A stretch of 5,461 nucleotides of DNA from Actinomycetes bacterium (GTDB lineage: Bacteria > Actinomycetota > Coriobacteriia > Anaerosomatales > JAJZPX01), in the NCBI GenBank assembly GCA_021811025.1, contig JAJZPX010000152.1, positions 1 through 5,461 of the forward strand. The letters run 5' to 3'. The notes under the pieces are model-generated. The model saw only the letters and a program-made list of their open reading frames with translations. It was not told the DNA's origin and ran no database searches. The position numbers and the translations under genes are program-made. Positions 1 through 5,461 of the stretch are shown piece after piece. Position 1 is the first letter of the stretch. Each line of letters starts with the position of its first letter.

Positions 1-831
1 CGCGCGCTCGGCCGCGGCAAGATCCGACACCGTGATGCGCAGCTCGTCGCCGTCGCGCTCGAGGCCGGCCACCCACCCCTCCCCCGCGAGCCGCTCCGCC
101 AGCCGCTCGGCGCCGCCGTCGACCTCCAACACCATGACCTGCGCGCCGCGGCGGGCCCTGATCTCCTCGATGGGGCCCTCCGCCACCACCCTCCCGCGAT
201 CGAGGACGGCGACCGTGTCGCACACGCGCTCAACGTCGGCGAGGATGTGCGTCGAGAAGAACACGGTCGTGCGCCCAGCGAGCGCCGCTACCATCTCGAG
301 GACCTCCTTGCGCCCGATCGGGTCGAGCGCGCTCGTGGGCTCGTCGAGCAGCAGCAGGCGCGGCGCGTTCACGAGCGCCTGGGCGATCCCGAGGCGCTGC
401 TTCATGCCGCGGGAGAAGCCGCCCACTCGCGTCTTCACGCCGGCGAGCCCGGCGAGGTCGAGCAGCACCGGGACCCGCTCGTCGAGCACGACGCGAGGCA
501 GCGCGAACAGACCGCCCGCGAAGCGCAGGAACTCCTCGGCCGACATCCAGGGGTAGAAGCCGGGGACGTCAGGCAGGAAGCCGACCGACGCGCGGGCCTC
601 GTCGCCGCTCTCGGCGACGTCGGTCCCGAGGACGCGGGCCGTGCCCGAGGTCGGCCGGGCGAGGCCGGTGAGGATGCGCAGCGTGGTCGTCTTGCCCGCG
701 CCGTTCGGGCCGAGGAAGCCGAAGACGCTGCCCTCGGTCACCGTCAGGTCGACCCCGTCCAGCACGTTCACGCCGCCGTACGTCTTGGTCAGCCCGCGCA
801 GGTAGAGCGCGGGCAGCGCGGACTCGCTCAT
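1..831 (-). CDS. ABC-2-type transporter ATP-binding protein (partial, 3' end beyond left edge)
   Basis: This is the nucleotide-binding subunit of an ABC transporter; it would hydrolyse ATP at the inner face of the membrane to drive a separate permease. The 277 residues visible contain Walker A GPNGAGKTT (41-49), a signature region FSRGMKQRLGIA (139-150) in place of LSGGQ, Walker B LLLLDEP (159-165), D-loop SALD (167-170) and the switch histidine in FSTH (H195). The Q-loop position reads FLPDVPG (85-91), with Asp where Gln is usual; acidic residues there are common in the DrrA/CcmA-like ABC-2 ATPases. The ATG start overlaps the stop of the preceding PLDc_N gene as ATGA, and GGGAAG lies 5 bases upstream. 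No stop occurs before the window edge; families of this kind run near 300 residues, so little is missing. The substrate is unknown. A permease gene is expected next, outside the window. Confidence 0.95.
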   Translation of the reverse strand, partial: MSESALPALYLRGLTKTYGGVNVLDGVDLTVTEGSVFGFLGPNGAGKTTTLRILTGLARPTSGTARVLGTDVAESGDEARASVGFLPDVPGFYPWMSAEEFLRFAGGLFALPRVVLDERVPVLLDLAGLAGVKTRVGGFSRGMKQRLGIAQALVNAPRLLLLDEPTSALDPIGRKEVLEMVAALAGRTTVFFSTHILADVERVCDTVAVLDRGRVVAEGPIEEIRARRGAQVMVLEVDGGAERLAERLAGEGWVAGLERDGDELRITVSDLAAAERA

Positions 832-1133
832 TGGCGCTTCCCGTACAGCACGTCGACCGCTCGCTCGGCGCGGGTCGCGTCTCGCGGGGCCGACGCGAGC
901 GGGTCGGGAGCCTCGGGCGGCACGTTTCGGCCCACCGCGAGGTAGACGACGACCCCCGCGATCTCCCCGAGCAGGATGACGAGCAGCCACACCCACTTCC
1001 TCCCGCCCAGCACGCGCTTCCGCCGGGCAAGGTCGACAAGCCCCCAGACCTGGAGCGAGAGCTGGACGACGACGAGGGCGCCGATCGCCGCGATCGCGGG
1101 CGTCGGCAGGTCGCTGAGGCTCCTTGCGTGCAT
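828..1133 (-). CDS. Small two-helix membrane protein, PLDc_N domain
   Basis: A 101-residue protein with two predicted membrane helices (about 12-35 and 46-66). The second carries the PLDc_N hallmark, a G-R-K-W-x-W block at 44-49 running to Y-L-x-x-G-R at 64-69. PLDc_N is the N-terminal membrane region of cardiolipin synthases, but here no phospholipase catalytic domain follows, so it is a stand-alone membrane protein, not an enzyme. Small proteins of this kind sit beside ABC-2 transporter genes; B. subtilis YxlE, a negative regulator of SigY encoded next to the YxlFG transporter, is the comparison I have in mind. A charged tail (70-101) follows the helices. AAGGAG lies 12 bases before the ATG, a rather long spacing. 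The stop overlaps the ABC ATPase start by 4 bases, suggesting coupled translation. Its role here, perhaps as a transporter accessory or regulator, is inferred from context. Confidence 0.85.
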   Translation of the reverse strand: MHARSLSDLPTPAIAAIGALVVVQLSLQVWGLVDLARRKRVLGGRKWVWLLVILLGEIAGVVVYLAVGRNVPPEAPDPLASAPRDATRAERAVDVLYGKRQ

Positions 1134-1157
1134 GATTCGCTGTCACTCCTTCCCGGC

Positions 1158-1179
1158 TCGGCGCGAGGCGCCGCGCCGA
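1158..1179 (-). other. Perfect 8-bp hairpin between two operon genes
   Basis: Bases 1158-1165 (tcggcgcg) pair perfectly with 1172-1179 (cgcgccga) around a 6-base loop. In the minus-strand transcript the hairpin starts immediately after the stop codon of the DUF5808 gene and ends 6 bases before the AAGGAG of the PLDc_N gene. No U-run follows, so it does not look like an intrinsic terminator. It could protect the upstream message from 3' decay or tune translation of the downstream gene; both are inference. Confidence 0.5.
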
Positions 1180-2088
1180 CTACCTGATGTGCGCCCGCCG
1201 CCACTCGGCCCGCACACCGAGACGCGAGTAGAGGACGAGCACGGCGAACGCGAGCGCCAGGCCTCCCAGCACCGGCGCCAGCCCCGCCAGCACCGGCGCC
1301 TCCCCGAAGACGAGCAAGTGCCCGGTGAAAGCCCAGACGAGCCCGTTCGCGTAGATGCCGTCGAGCAGGACGAGGGCGAACGCCAGCGCGCCCAGCCACA
1401 GCGCGCGCTCGGTGCGCGATGCTCCACGAAGGAAGCGCCACAGCGCGAGAACGTTGAGCGCGACGGCGGGCCCGAGGAACGACAGCGCCGCGGCAAGGGG
1501 CGACGCGAACCGGTCAGGCCCGACGAGGCCCCAGTGGACCGGCATCGGCCGGGGCGGGTGGCGGAGCAGCACGGCGACAGCGAGCGTCGCCACGTCCGCC
1601 GCCGTCAGGAGGGCGAGGCCGGCGGCAAGAGCGCGCGCCGGCACGTTCGCAAACGGCACCGGCTCCTCGTCGTCGGGCCGGACGAGGCCGAGCCGCACCG
1701 CGATCGCGCCGAAGTTGAGCGTCCATCCGACACCGAAGACGCGGGGCATGAAGATGCGCGGATCCGACGGGTTCCAGACGCGGTTCGCGACCTGCTCGCT
1801 CGAGAGCGGCCCGAAGTTGTACGGCATCCCGAGGATTCGCTTCGCGCGCTCCGGCGCCGCGCGGTCGTCGTCGCCCTCTCGAAGCCGCTGAGCCAGCTCG
1901 GACGGATCGCCAAGCGAGCGGATCGCCGCCTCCACGCCAGCCTGCGGGTCGCTCGATCGCGACGCGGCCTCCTCCAGGTGCGCGCGAACCTCCGCGAGCA
2001 GCTCCGCGCGCTCGGCCTCGTGCAGCTCGCGCAGAGCGTCGTCCAGCCGCGCGAGGTAGTCTTCCATAGCTTCGTGCGCGTTCGTCAT
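1180..2088 (-). CDS. Membrane protein with HAAS-like and DUF5808-like regions
   Basis: A 302-residue protein. Residues 1-72 are helical and charged, with the pattern of HAAS/DUF1700 regions (an LxEL-type helix pair ending in a run like AIRSLGDPSELAQRLRE), commonly encoded just after PadR genes. Residues about 84-140 (starting RILGMPYNFGP, with WNPSDPRIF and VGWTLNFG) resemble DUF5808. The rest holds about four membrane helices (roughly 152-175, 196-220, 227-250, 266-288); the loop MPVHWGLVGPDRFAS (182-196) looks like the core of DUF1648. The chosen ATG overlaps the padR stop as ATGA and has GGAG 2 bases upstream; an in-frame ATG 17 codons earlier lies inside padR and lacks support. The known HAAS link to PadR suggests a sensor or partner of the repressor, but the molecular function is unknown. 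Domain calls come from reading the residues, not from a profile search. Confidence 0.88.
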   Translation of the reverse strand: MTNAHEAMEDYLARLDDALRELHEAERAELLAEVRAHLEEAASRSSDPQAGVEAAIRSLGDPSELAQRLREGDDDRAAPERAKRILGMPYNFGPLSSEQVANRVWNPSDPRIFMPRVFGVGWTLNFGAIAVRLGLVRPDDEEPVPFANVPARALAAGLALLTAADVATLAVAVLLRHPPRPMPVHWGLVGPDRFASPLAAALSFLGPAVALNVLALWRFLRGASRTERALWLGALAFALVLLDGIYANGLVWAFTGHLLVFGEAPVLAGLAPVLGGLALAFAVLVLYSRLGVRAEWRRAHIR

Positions 2089-2426
2089 CGCTCCAGGCTC
2101 CCCAGCAGTCCGTCGAGCTCTGCCGAGAAGGCGCGCCACGCGCCGGTCATCTCCACGAGCTCGCGCTCGCCGTCCTCGGTCAGGCCGTAGTACTTCCGCG
2201 GCGGCCCGACGGGGGACTCACGCCAAGCCGACACGATGAGCCCCGCCTTCCTCAGGCGGCTGAGCAGCGGATAGACCGTCCCCGCGCTTATCGCGAGCTG
2301 GGGGTTGGCCTCGAGGCTCGAAACGATCTCGAACCCGTACATCTCCCGGGCGGCGAGCAGCGCCAGGACGGCTATCTCCAGCACGCCCTTGCGGATCTGC
2401 GATATCCAGCTCTCGTTGCCCGTCAT
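2085..2426 (-). CDS. PadR-family transcriptional regulator
   Basis: A 113-residue winged-helix repressor. The N-terminal block WISQIRKGVLEIAVLALL (7-24) and MYGFEI (29-34) are typical of the PadR family. The recognition helix spans about 47-64 (SAGTVYPLLSRLRKAGLI), the wing about 65-86 (with PRKYYGLTEDG), and a short C-terminal helix (88-113) would form the dimer interface; the length fits the short PadR subgroup. PadR proteins usually bind the promoter of their own operon and release it when a small toxic or signalling molecule binds. This gene is first in a four-gene run leading to an ABC transporter, so it most likely represses that operon. AGGAG lies only 2 bases from the ATG, but the conserved N-terminus begins here, supporting this start. 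The stop overlaps the next gene by 4 bases. The ligand cannot be deduced. Confidence 0.95.
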   Translation of the reverse strand: MTGNESWISQIRKGVLEIAVLALLAAREMYGFEIVSSLEANPQLAISAGTVYPLLSRLRKAGLIVSAWRESPVGPPRKYYGLTEDGERELVEMTGAWRAFSAELDGLLGSLER

Positions 2427-2452
2427 CGCTCCTGCCGTCCGCTCATCCGTGC

Positions 2453-2477
2453 CTTGCCAGCTACATTGTCACGCAAG
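2453..2477. promoter_or_regulatory. Possible PadR operator: inverted repeat CTTGC-N15-GCAAG
   Basis: A 5-bp inverted repeat, CTTGC at 2453-2457 and GCAAG at 2473-2477, brackets the candidate -10 box of the padR promoter. A short direct repeat, AGCTAC at 2459-2464 and 2476-2481, overlaps it. The position suits autorepression, but short dyads arise by chance and the sequence does not clearly match the ATGT/ACAT-type dyads reported for some PadR proteins. Confidence 0.22.
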
Positions 2478-2493
2478 CTACCATGGGACGCAA
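2465..2493 (-). promoter_or_regulatory. Candidate sigma-70-type promoter for the padR operon
   Basis: Read on the minus strand, TTGCGT (2488-2493, 3 of 6 matches to TTGACA) and GACAAT (2465-2470, 4 of 6 to TATAAT) are separated by exactly 17 bases. They lie in the only larger gap before padR, in a locally less GC-rich stretch. Transcription would start near 2458, giving a leader of about 30 bases. The boxes are weak matches, so this is tentative. Confidence 0.35.
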
Positions 2494-2504
2494 GAGTCAG
2501 GGGC

Positions 2505-2525
2505 CGGCCGGGTGCGGCACGGCCG
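2505..2525 (-). terminator. Weak hairpin after the glycosyltransferase gene
   Basis: CGGCCG at 2505-2510 can pair with CGGCCG at 2520-2525 around a 9-base loop, giving a 6-bp all-GC stem beginning 12 bases after the glycosyltransferase stop. It separates the gmk-side genes from padR. There is no U-run, so at most it is a weak or factor-assisted end point; part of the signal may simply reflect the GC content. Confidence 0.25.
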
Positions 2526-2537
2526 AGACGGGAGCGG

Positions 2538-3644
2538 CTACCCGAGTCCCGAGGGGGCGCGGCGCTCGGCGAGCGAGTCGAGCAGCTCCGAGTACCGCGG
2601 CATCAGCGCGTCGAACGAGTACCGCTCCCCCACCTCGCGAGCGGCGTTCGGCGGGGGCGGCTCGGACACGAGCGCGCGCAGGCGCGCCACGAGATCCTCG
2701 GACGAGCGGTAGCGAAAAGGCCCGGGGTAGACCTCGGGATACGCGAGGCGGTCCGGCACGAGCGGGAAGCACCCCGCGTAGCTCGCCTCCGCCATGGCAA
2801 GCCCGAAGAACTCGTGGTTCGCGGTGGAGACGGCGACGTCGCAGGTCCGCAAGAGCGCCGCGTACTCCTCGCGCGTCTCGAGCCCGCCCAGCGTCACCAG
2901 CCGCTCGCCCAGCCGGCGCGCCCGGGACTCGAAGGCGTCGCGCACGTCGTCGTGCGCCTGCCCGGCGACGGCCACCTCGAACGCGAGCCCCTCGGCCGCC
3001 AGCGCCTCGACGGCGTCGAAGAAGGCGTCCGGGTCCTTGTCGTGGTCCCAGCGGTGCGGCCAGACCACCCGGGGGACGGCTCCGCGCGCGAGCGGCGCCG
3101 CGTCGACGGCGGCAGGGTCGAACGGGGGCGGCAGCACGATCGAGCGCTCGCGGATCCGATCGGGGACCTCGGCCGGGCGGTGGTCCGGGAACCGGCCGAG
3201 GAAAGCCGGTATCTCGTCCAGGAAGCTGTCACGGTTGTACGCGGAGTTGAAGGCGCAGACGTCGGCCGCCAGCGCCGTGCGGACGTTCGCCAGGGGATAC
3301 TGGAAGTCCCAGTCGCGCTCGTAGCGGTTCGGGTAGGCGAGCTGGTTCTCGTGGAAGTACACCACAGCGGGCACTCCAGCGAGCGCCTCGCGCGCGAGCC
3401 CGAGCAGCGCCGGCAGGTCGACGAACGTCGAGGCCAGCACGGCGTCCCACCTCGCCCCCGCGTCGTGCAGCCGGCGCACCTCGTCGGCCAGAGTGACTGC
3501 CGACCCCGCCATCCGCCACTTCCACTTCCGCGCGGGCATGACGAGCAGGTCGTGCTCCCAGTCAAGCCTCGCGAGCAGCCCGTCGAGCACGGAGCGGTGC
3601 GACCCGCCGTAGTATGGCTCGAGCGCGAGCAGGCGCCGCGTCAC
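2538..3644 (-). CDS. Glycosyltransferase of the GTDC1/QTMAN family (tRNA-queuosine mannosyltransferase-like)
   Basis: A 368-residue GT-B-fold glycosyltransferase, probably cytoplasmic (no signal peptide or membrane helix). The N-terminal half carries the blocks of the former DUF3524 domain: EPYYGGSH (9-16), MPARKWKWR (36-44), YFHENQLAYP (96-105), DFQY (113-116), FNSAYNRDSFL (132-142) and PDHRP (153-157). The C-terminal half has WPHRWDHDKDP (195-205) and a GT4-type EX7E motif in NHEFFGLAMAEA (E278, E286). Human GTDC1 (QTMAN), which adds mannose to queuosine in tRNA-Asp, shares these blocks as I remember them; it is longer (about 458 residues). The GTG start overlaps the thiI stop (GTGA) and has a purine-rich GGGGGGAG 9 bases upstream; the open frame continues far upstream inside thiI but has no family residues there. 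Coupling to thiI supports a tRNA role. Acceptor and sugar donor in this organism are inferred; another glycoside product remains possible. Confidence 0.88.
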   Translation of the reverse strand: MTRRLLALEPYYGGSHRSVLDGLLARLDWEHDLLVMPARKWKWRMAGSAVTLADEVRRLHDAGARWDAVLASTFVDLPALLGLAREALAGVPAVVYFHENQLAYPNRYERDWDFQYPLANVRTALAADVCAFNSAYNRDSFLDEIPAFLGRFPDHRPAEVPDRIRERSIVLPPPFDPAAVDAAPLARGAVPRVVWPHRWDHDKDPDAFFDAVEALAAEGLAFEVAVAGQAHDDVRDAFESRARRLGERLVTLGGLETREEYAALLRTCDVAVSTANHEFFGLAMAEASYAGCFPLVPDRLAYPEVYPGPFRYRSSEDLVARLRALVSEPPPPNAAREVGERYSFDALMPRYSELLDSLAERRAPSGLG

Positions 3645-4846
3645 GCCGCCGCGCTCCCCCCGCCTCGAGGCGGCCGGTACGCGGGGCAGCGGAAGTCCTC
3701 GTGCGTCGACACCTCCAGCGCTTCCGCTACCATCCGCCGCAAGTCGAGCGCGTCCTCGGCCTCGTCCACGTCCGCGACTTTCGCTCGCGTGACCGGCATC
3801 CGCGGCATGAACAGCGTGCAGCAGTCCTCGTGCGACTGCGACGATATCTCGAACGTGCCCAGCCGCCGCGCCTCGGCGATGATCTCGTTCTTGTCCATGC
3901 CCACCAGCGGCCTCAGCACCGGCATCGTCGCCGCTCGGTCCACCGCCGCGATGTTCTCGAGCGTCTGCGATGCGACCTGGCCGAGGCTCTCGCCCGTCAC
4001 CAGGGCGTGAGCGCCCTCGCGCACCCCGAGCTCCTCGGCCACGCGGAGCATCAGCCGGCGGTAGAGCAGCACGCGCAGCCCGGGCGGCGACGTGAGCGAT
4101 ATCTCGCGCTGGAGCTCGCCGAACGGCACGACGTAGAGCCGGCCGAGGCCTTCGTGCCGCTCGAGGACGTGCCCGATCTCGCCCGCGAGACGAGCGGACA
4201 GGTCGCCGGTGAACGGCTGTCCCGAGAAGTGCACCGCCACCACGACGGCGCCGCGCTTCATCGTCCGCCACGCCGCGACCGGGGAGTCGATGCCGGCCGA
4301 GAGGAGCGCCATGACCTTGCCCGCCGTGCCGACGGGCAGCCCGCCCGCGGCCTGGAGTCGGCGCGAGTACACGTACGCGCTGCCCTGCACGACTTCGATC
4401 CAGACGGTGGCGGCGGGATGCGACAGGTCGACGCGGCGCCCGGTGCGCTCGACGAGGAACCTCCCAACCTCGACGTTCATCTCGTGACTCGAGACGGGGA
4501 AGTCGGTGTTGCTGCGCCGGGCGTCCACGGCGAACGGCCCTTCGGGCGCCTCGACGAGCAGCTGTAGCGCCGCGCTCTCGATCTCGCCGAGATCGCGCGC
4601 GGTGACGAGGGCGTCCGCGACGCTGCTGATGCCGGGCAGGCCCGCGATCCGCTCGAGCAGCGCGTCGGCTCGAGAGCCGTCGGTGACGGGGACGAGCAGG
4701 CGGCTCGAGATCCGCTCCGTGCGCGCGGTGGTGAGCCCCGCGCAGGCCGAGTCCAGGTTCAGACGCAGCCGGTTCTCGAAGCTCGCGCGGTTCCTCCCCT
4801 TCAGGCCGATCTCGTGATAGTGGACAAGCGCCACGCGCTCGAACAT
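3641..4846 (-). CDS. thiI: tRNA 4-thiouridine synthetase ThiI (tRNA sulfurtransferase), no rhodanese domain
   Basis: ThiI adenylates U8 of tRNA and transfers sulfur to it, giving 4-thiouridine, a near-UV sensor base; in some bacteria it also supplies sulfur for the thiamine thiazole. The 401 residues show the ferredoxin-like start with YHEIGLKGRNR (10-20), a THUMP region to about 165, the PP-loop LLSAGIDSP (181-189), TGESLGQVASQTLENI (284-299), RPLVGMDKNEII (312-323) and EDCCTLF (340-346) with the cysteine pair C342/C343. It ends near residue 400 like Bacillus ThiI, so it lacks the E. coli rhodanese domain and would take sulfur from a desulfurase directly. The PP-loop reads SAG where SGG is the usual motif. 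The ATG at 4846 has AAAGGA 6 bases upstream and matches the family start; an ATG 19 codons earlier adds only non-conserved residues. The stop overlaps the glycosyltransferase start. Confidence 0.97.
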   Translation of the reverse strand: MFERVALVHYHEIGLKGRNRASFENRLRLNLDSACAGLTTARTERISSRLLVPVTDGSRADALLERIAGLPGISSVADALVTARDLGEIESAALQLLVEAPEGPFAVDARRSNTDFPVSSHEMNVEVGRFLVERTGRRVDLSHPAATVWIEVVQGSAYVYSRRLQAAGGLPVGTAGKVMALLSAGIDSPVAAWRTMKRGAVVVAVHFSGQPFTGDLSARLAGEIGHVLERHEGLGRLYVVPFGELQREISLTSPPGLRVLLYRRLMLRVAEELGVREGAHALVTGESLGQVASQTLENIAAVDRAATMPVLRPLVGMDKNEIIAEARRLGTFEISSQSHEDCCTLFMPRMPVTRAKVADVDEAEDALDLRRMVAEALEVSTHEDFRCPAYRPPRGGGSAAA

Positions 4847-4885
4847 ACGTCGTCCTTTGGGCCCGCTGCCGTCCCGACGCCGCAC

Positions 4886-4911
4886 GCAGCCGCCGGGGAG
4901 CACGGCGCTGC
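4886..4911 (-). other. Bulged hairpin between rpoZ and thiI
   Basis: Bases 4886-4890 (gcagc) pair with 4907-4911 (gctgc), and 4892-4895 (gccg) with 4903-4906 (cggc), leaving C4891 bulged and a 7-base loop: 9 pairs in all. It begins about 20 bases after the rpoZ stop in the 85-base gap before thiI. No U-run follows in the transcript, so it is not a standard intrinsic terminator. It may lower read-through or stabilise the gmk-rpoZ message. No convincing promoter for thiI is visible in the gap. Confidence 0.35.
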
Positions 4912-4931
4912 TCGAAGACCCTGGACAGGCG

Positions 4932-5180
4932 CTACTTGATGCCTTCGCGCAGGCGCTCGTAGCCGACGTCGCCGTCGGAGATCTCCTCGAGCGCCAGCGT
5001 CAGCGGCTTGGTCGACGTGATCGATGCGATCTGCGGCGCAGCCATCGTGAGCAGCGCCTGGTCGCGCACGCCGTGGACCATGTCGTTGATCTGCCGCGCG
5101 CGCTTCGCAGCGACGATGCACAGCGTGTACTTCGAATCTACCTTCGACAGCAGCGTGTCGATCTCAGGCTGGATGACCAT
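4932..5180 (-). CDS. rpoZ: RNA polymerase omega subunit
   Basis: The omega subunit helps fold and assemble the beta-prime subunit of RNA polymerase and in many bacteria forms part of a ppGpp site. The 82 residues fit the family size. Conserved features are the N-terminal QPEIDTLLSKVDSKYTL (4-20), the core VAAKRARQIN (23-32) and KPLTLALEEISDG (58-70). The ATG at 5180 begins right at the family N-terminus; the frame is open for 26 more codons upstream, but that extension lies inside gmk and is not conserved. The nearest AAGGA is about 14 bases upstream, longer than ideal, so translation may depend on ribosomes finishing gmk: the two genes overlap by 17 bases (5164-5180). gmk followed by rpoZ is a widespread order in Gram-positive bacteria. 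Confidence 0.96.
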   Translation of the reverse strand: MVIQPEIDTLLSKVDSKYTLCIVAAKRARQINDMVHGVRDQALLTMAAPQIASITSTKPLTLALEEISDGDVGYERLREGIK

Positions 5181-5461
5181 GCGAGGGATCCCGTTCCTTA
5201 GGGGGAAGCGACTCGACGATCCGCACGAGCTCGTCAGTAGCCCGGCGAACGTCATCATTGATTACCACAAAGTCGTAACTACCCACAAGCTTGAGCTCCT
5301 GCTCGGCCGTGCGCATGCGCGTCTCGACTTCCTCGGGAGTCTCGCTCCCCCGCCTGGCGAGCCGGCGCCGCAACTCCGCCTCGGACGGGGCGCGGACGAA
5401 CACGAGGACGGAGTCCTCCGCGTTCCGCCGAACCTGCATCGCTCCCTGCGGGTCGATCTCG
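5164..5461 (-). CDS. gmk: Guanylate kinase (partial, 5' end beyond right edge)
   Basis: Guanylate kinase phosphorylates GMP to GDP with ATP, a required step towards GTP and dGTP and a link to ppGpp metabolism. Only the C-terminal 98 residues are present. They begin with EIDPQGAMQV, matching the family EID-QGA block near the GMP site, followed by the lid RLARRGSETPEEVETRM (about 33-49 of the visible part) and YDFVVINDD (about 62-70), the usual near-terminal signature. The coding frame is open to the window edge, so the internal ATG at 5439 is not the true start; the P-loop and the GMP-binding Ser/Tyr/Arg residues lie outside. The stop falls 17 bases inside rpoZ, suggesting a shared transcript. 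Confidence 0.96.
   Translation of the reverse strand, partial: EIDPQGAMQVRRNAEDSVLVFVRAPSEAELRRRLARRGSETPEEVETRMRTAEQELKLVGSYDFVVINDDVRRATDELVRIVESLPPKERDPSHGHPA

Noticed and set aside
247..945. 232-codon open frame on the plus strand
   Set aside because: Antisense to the ABC ATPase; His/Arg/Glu-rich shadow of its codons.
569..1441. 290-codon open frame on the minus strand
   Set aside because: It runs in another frame across the ABC ATPase, PLDc_N and DUF5808 genes, each of which has clear family motifs in its own frame; the translation is Arg/Ser-rich.
976..2190. 404-codon open frame on the plus strand
   Set aside because: Antisense to the PLDc_N, DUF5808 and padR genes, low-complexity Arg/Glu/His-rich translation, no recognisable domain.
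2459..2481. Direct repeat AGCTAC spaced 17 bases apart
   Set aside because: Only two 6-base copies; too short to call a repeat element on its own, so it is mentioned only with the possible operator.
2454..4010. 518-codon open frame on the plus strand
   Set aside because: It lies wholly antisense to the glycosyltransferase and thiI; its translation is Arg/Val/Gly-rich with no family motif, a usual artefact of high-GC coding DNA.
3645..4271. Upstream extension of the glycosyltransferase frame to an ATG at 4271
   Set aside because: The extra 209 codons overlap thiI in another frame and read as Arg/Ala/Gly-rich noise; the family N-terminus begins at the GTG at 3644.
3614..4567. 317-codon open frame on the plus strand
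   Set aside because: Antisense to thiI, composition-driven, no motif.

Overview
The window is very GC-rich, and every gene I can support lies on the minus strand, so transcription runs from high to low coordinates. Eight protein genes fill it almost completely; three junctions are 4-base stop/start overlaps and one is a 17-base overlap. The gmk-rpoZ pair, the high GC content and the protein flavour suggest a member of the Actinomycetota, possibly a deep-branching class such as Coriobacteriia or relatives. That placement is an inference without any search. No rRNA, tRNA, CRISPR array or mobile element is visible.

Right part (5461 to 2538), housekeeping and RNA metabolism: the C-terminal part of guanylate kinase (gmk, cut by the window edge) overlaps rpoZ (RNA polymerase omega). 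After an 85-base gap with a hairpin comes thiI (tRNA 4-thiouridine synthetase, without a rhodanese domain). A glycosyltransferase follows, whose GTG start overlaps the thiI stop. Its conserved blocks match the GTDC1/QTMAN family (former DUF3524 domain), whose animal member mannosylates the queuosine base of tRNA. Its coupling to a tRNA-thiolation gene makes this pair the most interesting part of the window.

Left part (2537 to 1), a regulated transport operon: a 111-base gap with a candidate promoter precedes a PadR-type repressor gene. Next come a membrane protein with an N-terminal HAAS-like region and a DUF5808-like region, a two-helix PLDc_N-type membrane protein, and an ABC-2-type ATP-binding protein that runs off the left edge. 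The layout recalls the Bacillus subtilis sigY-yxlCDEFG operon, with a PadR regulator in place of the sigma factor. A membrane permease would be expected just beyond the left edge. The likely logic is that PadR senses a compound and derepresses its own operon, and the ATPase with its permease exports something or remodels the envelope; the substrate cannot be read from the sequence.

Between genes there are three GC-rich hairpins, one of them a perfect 8-bp stem, none followed by a clear U-tract.
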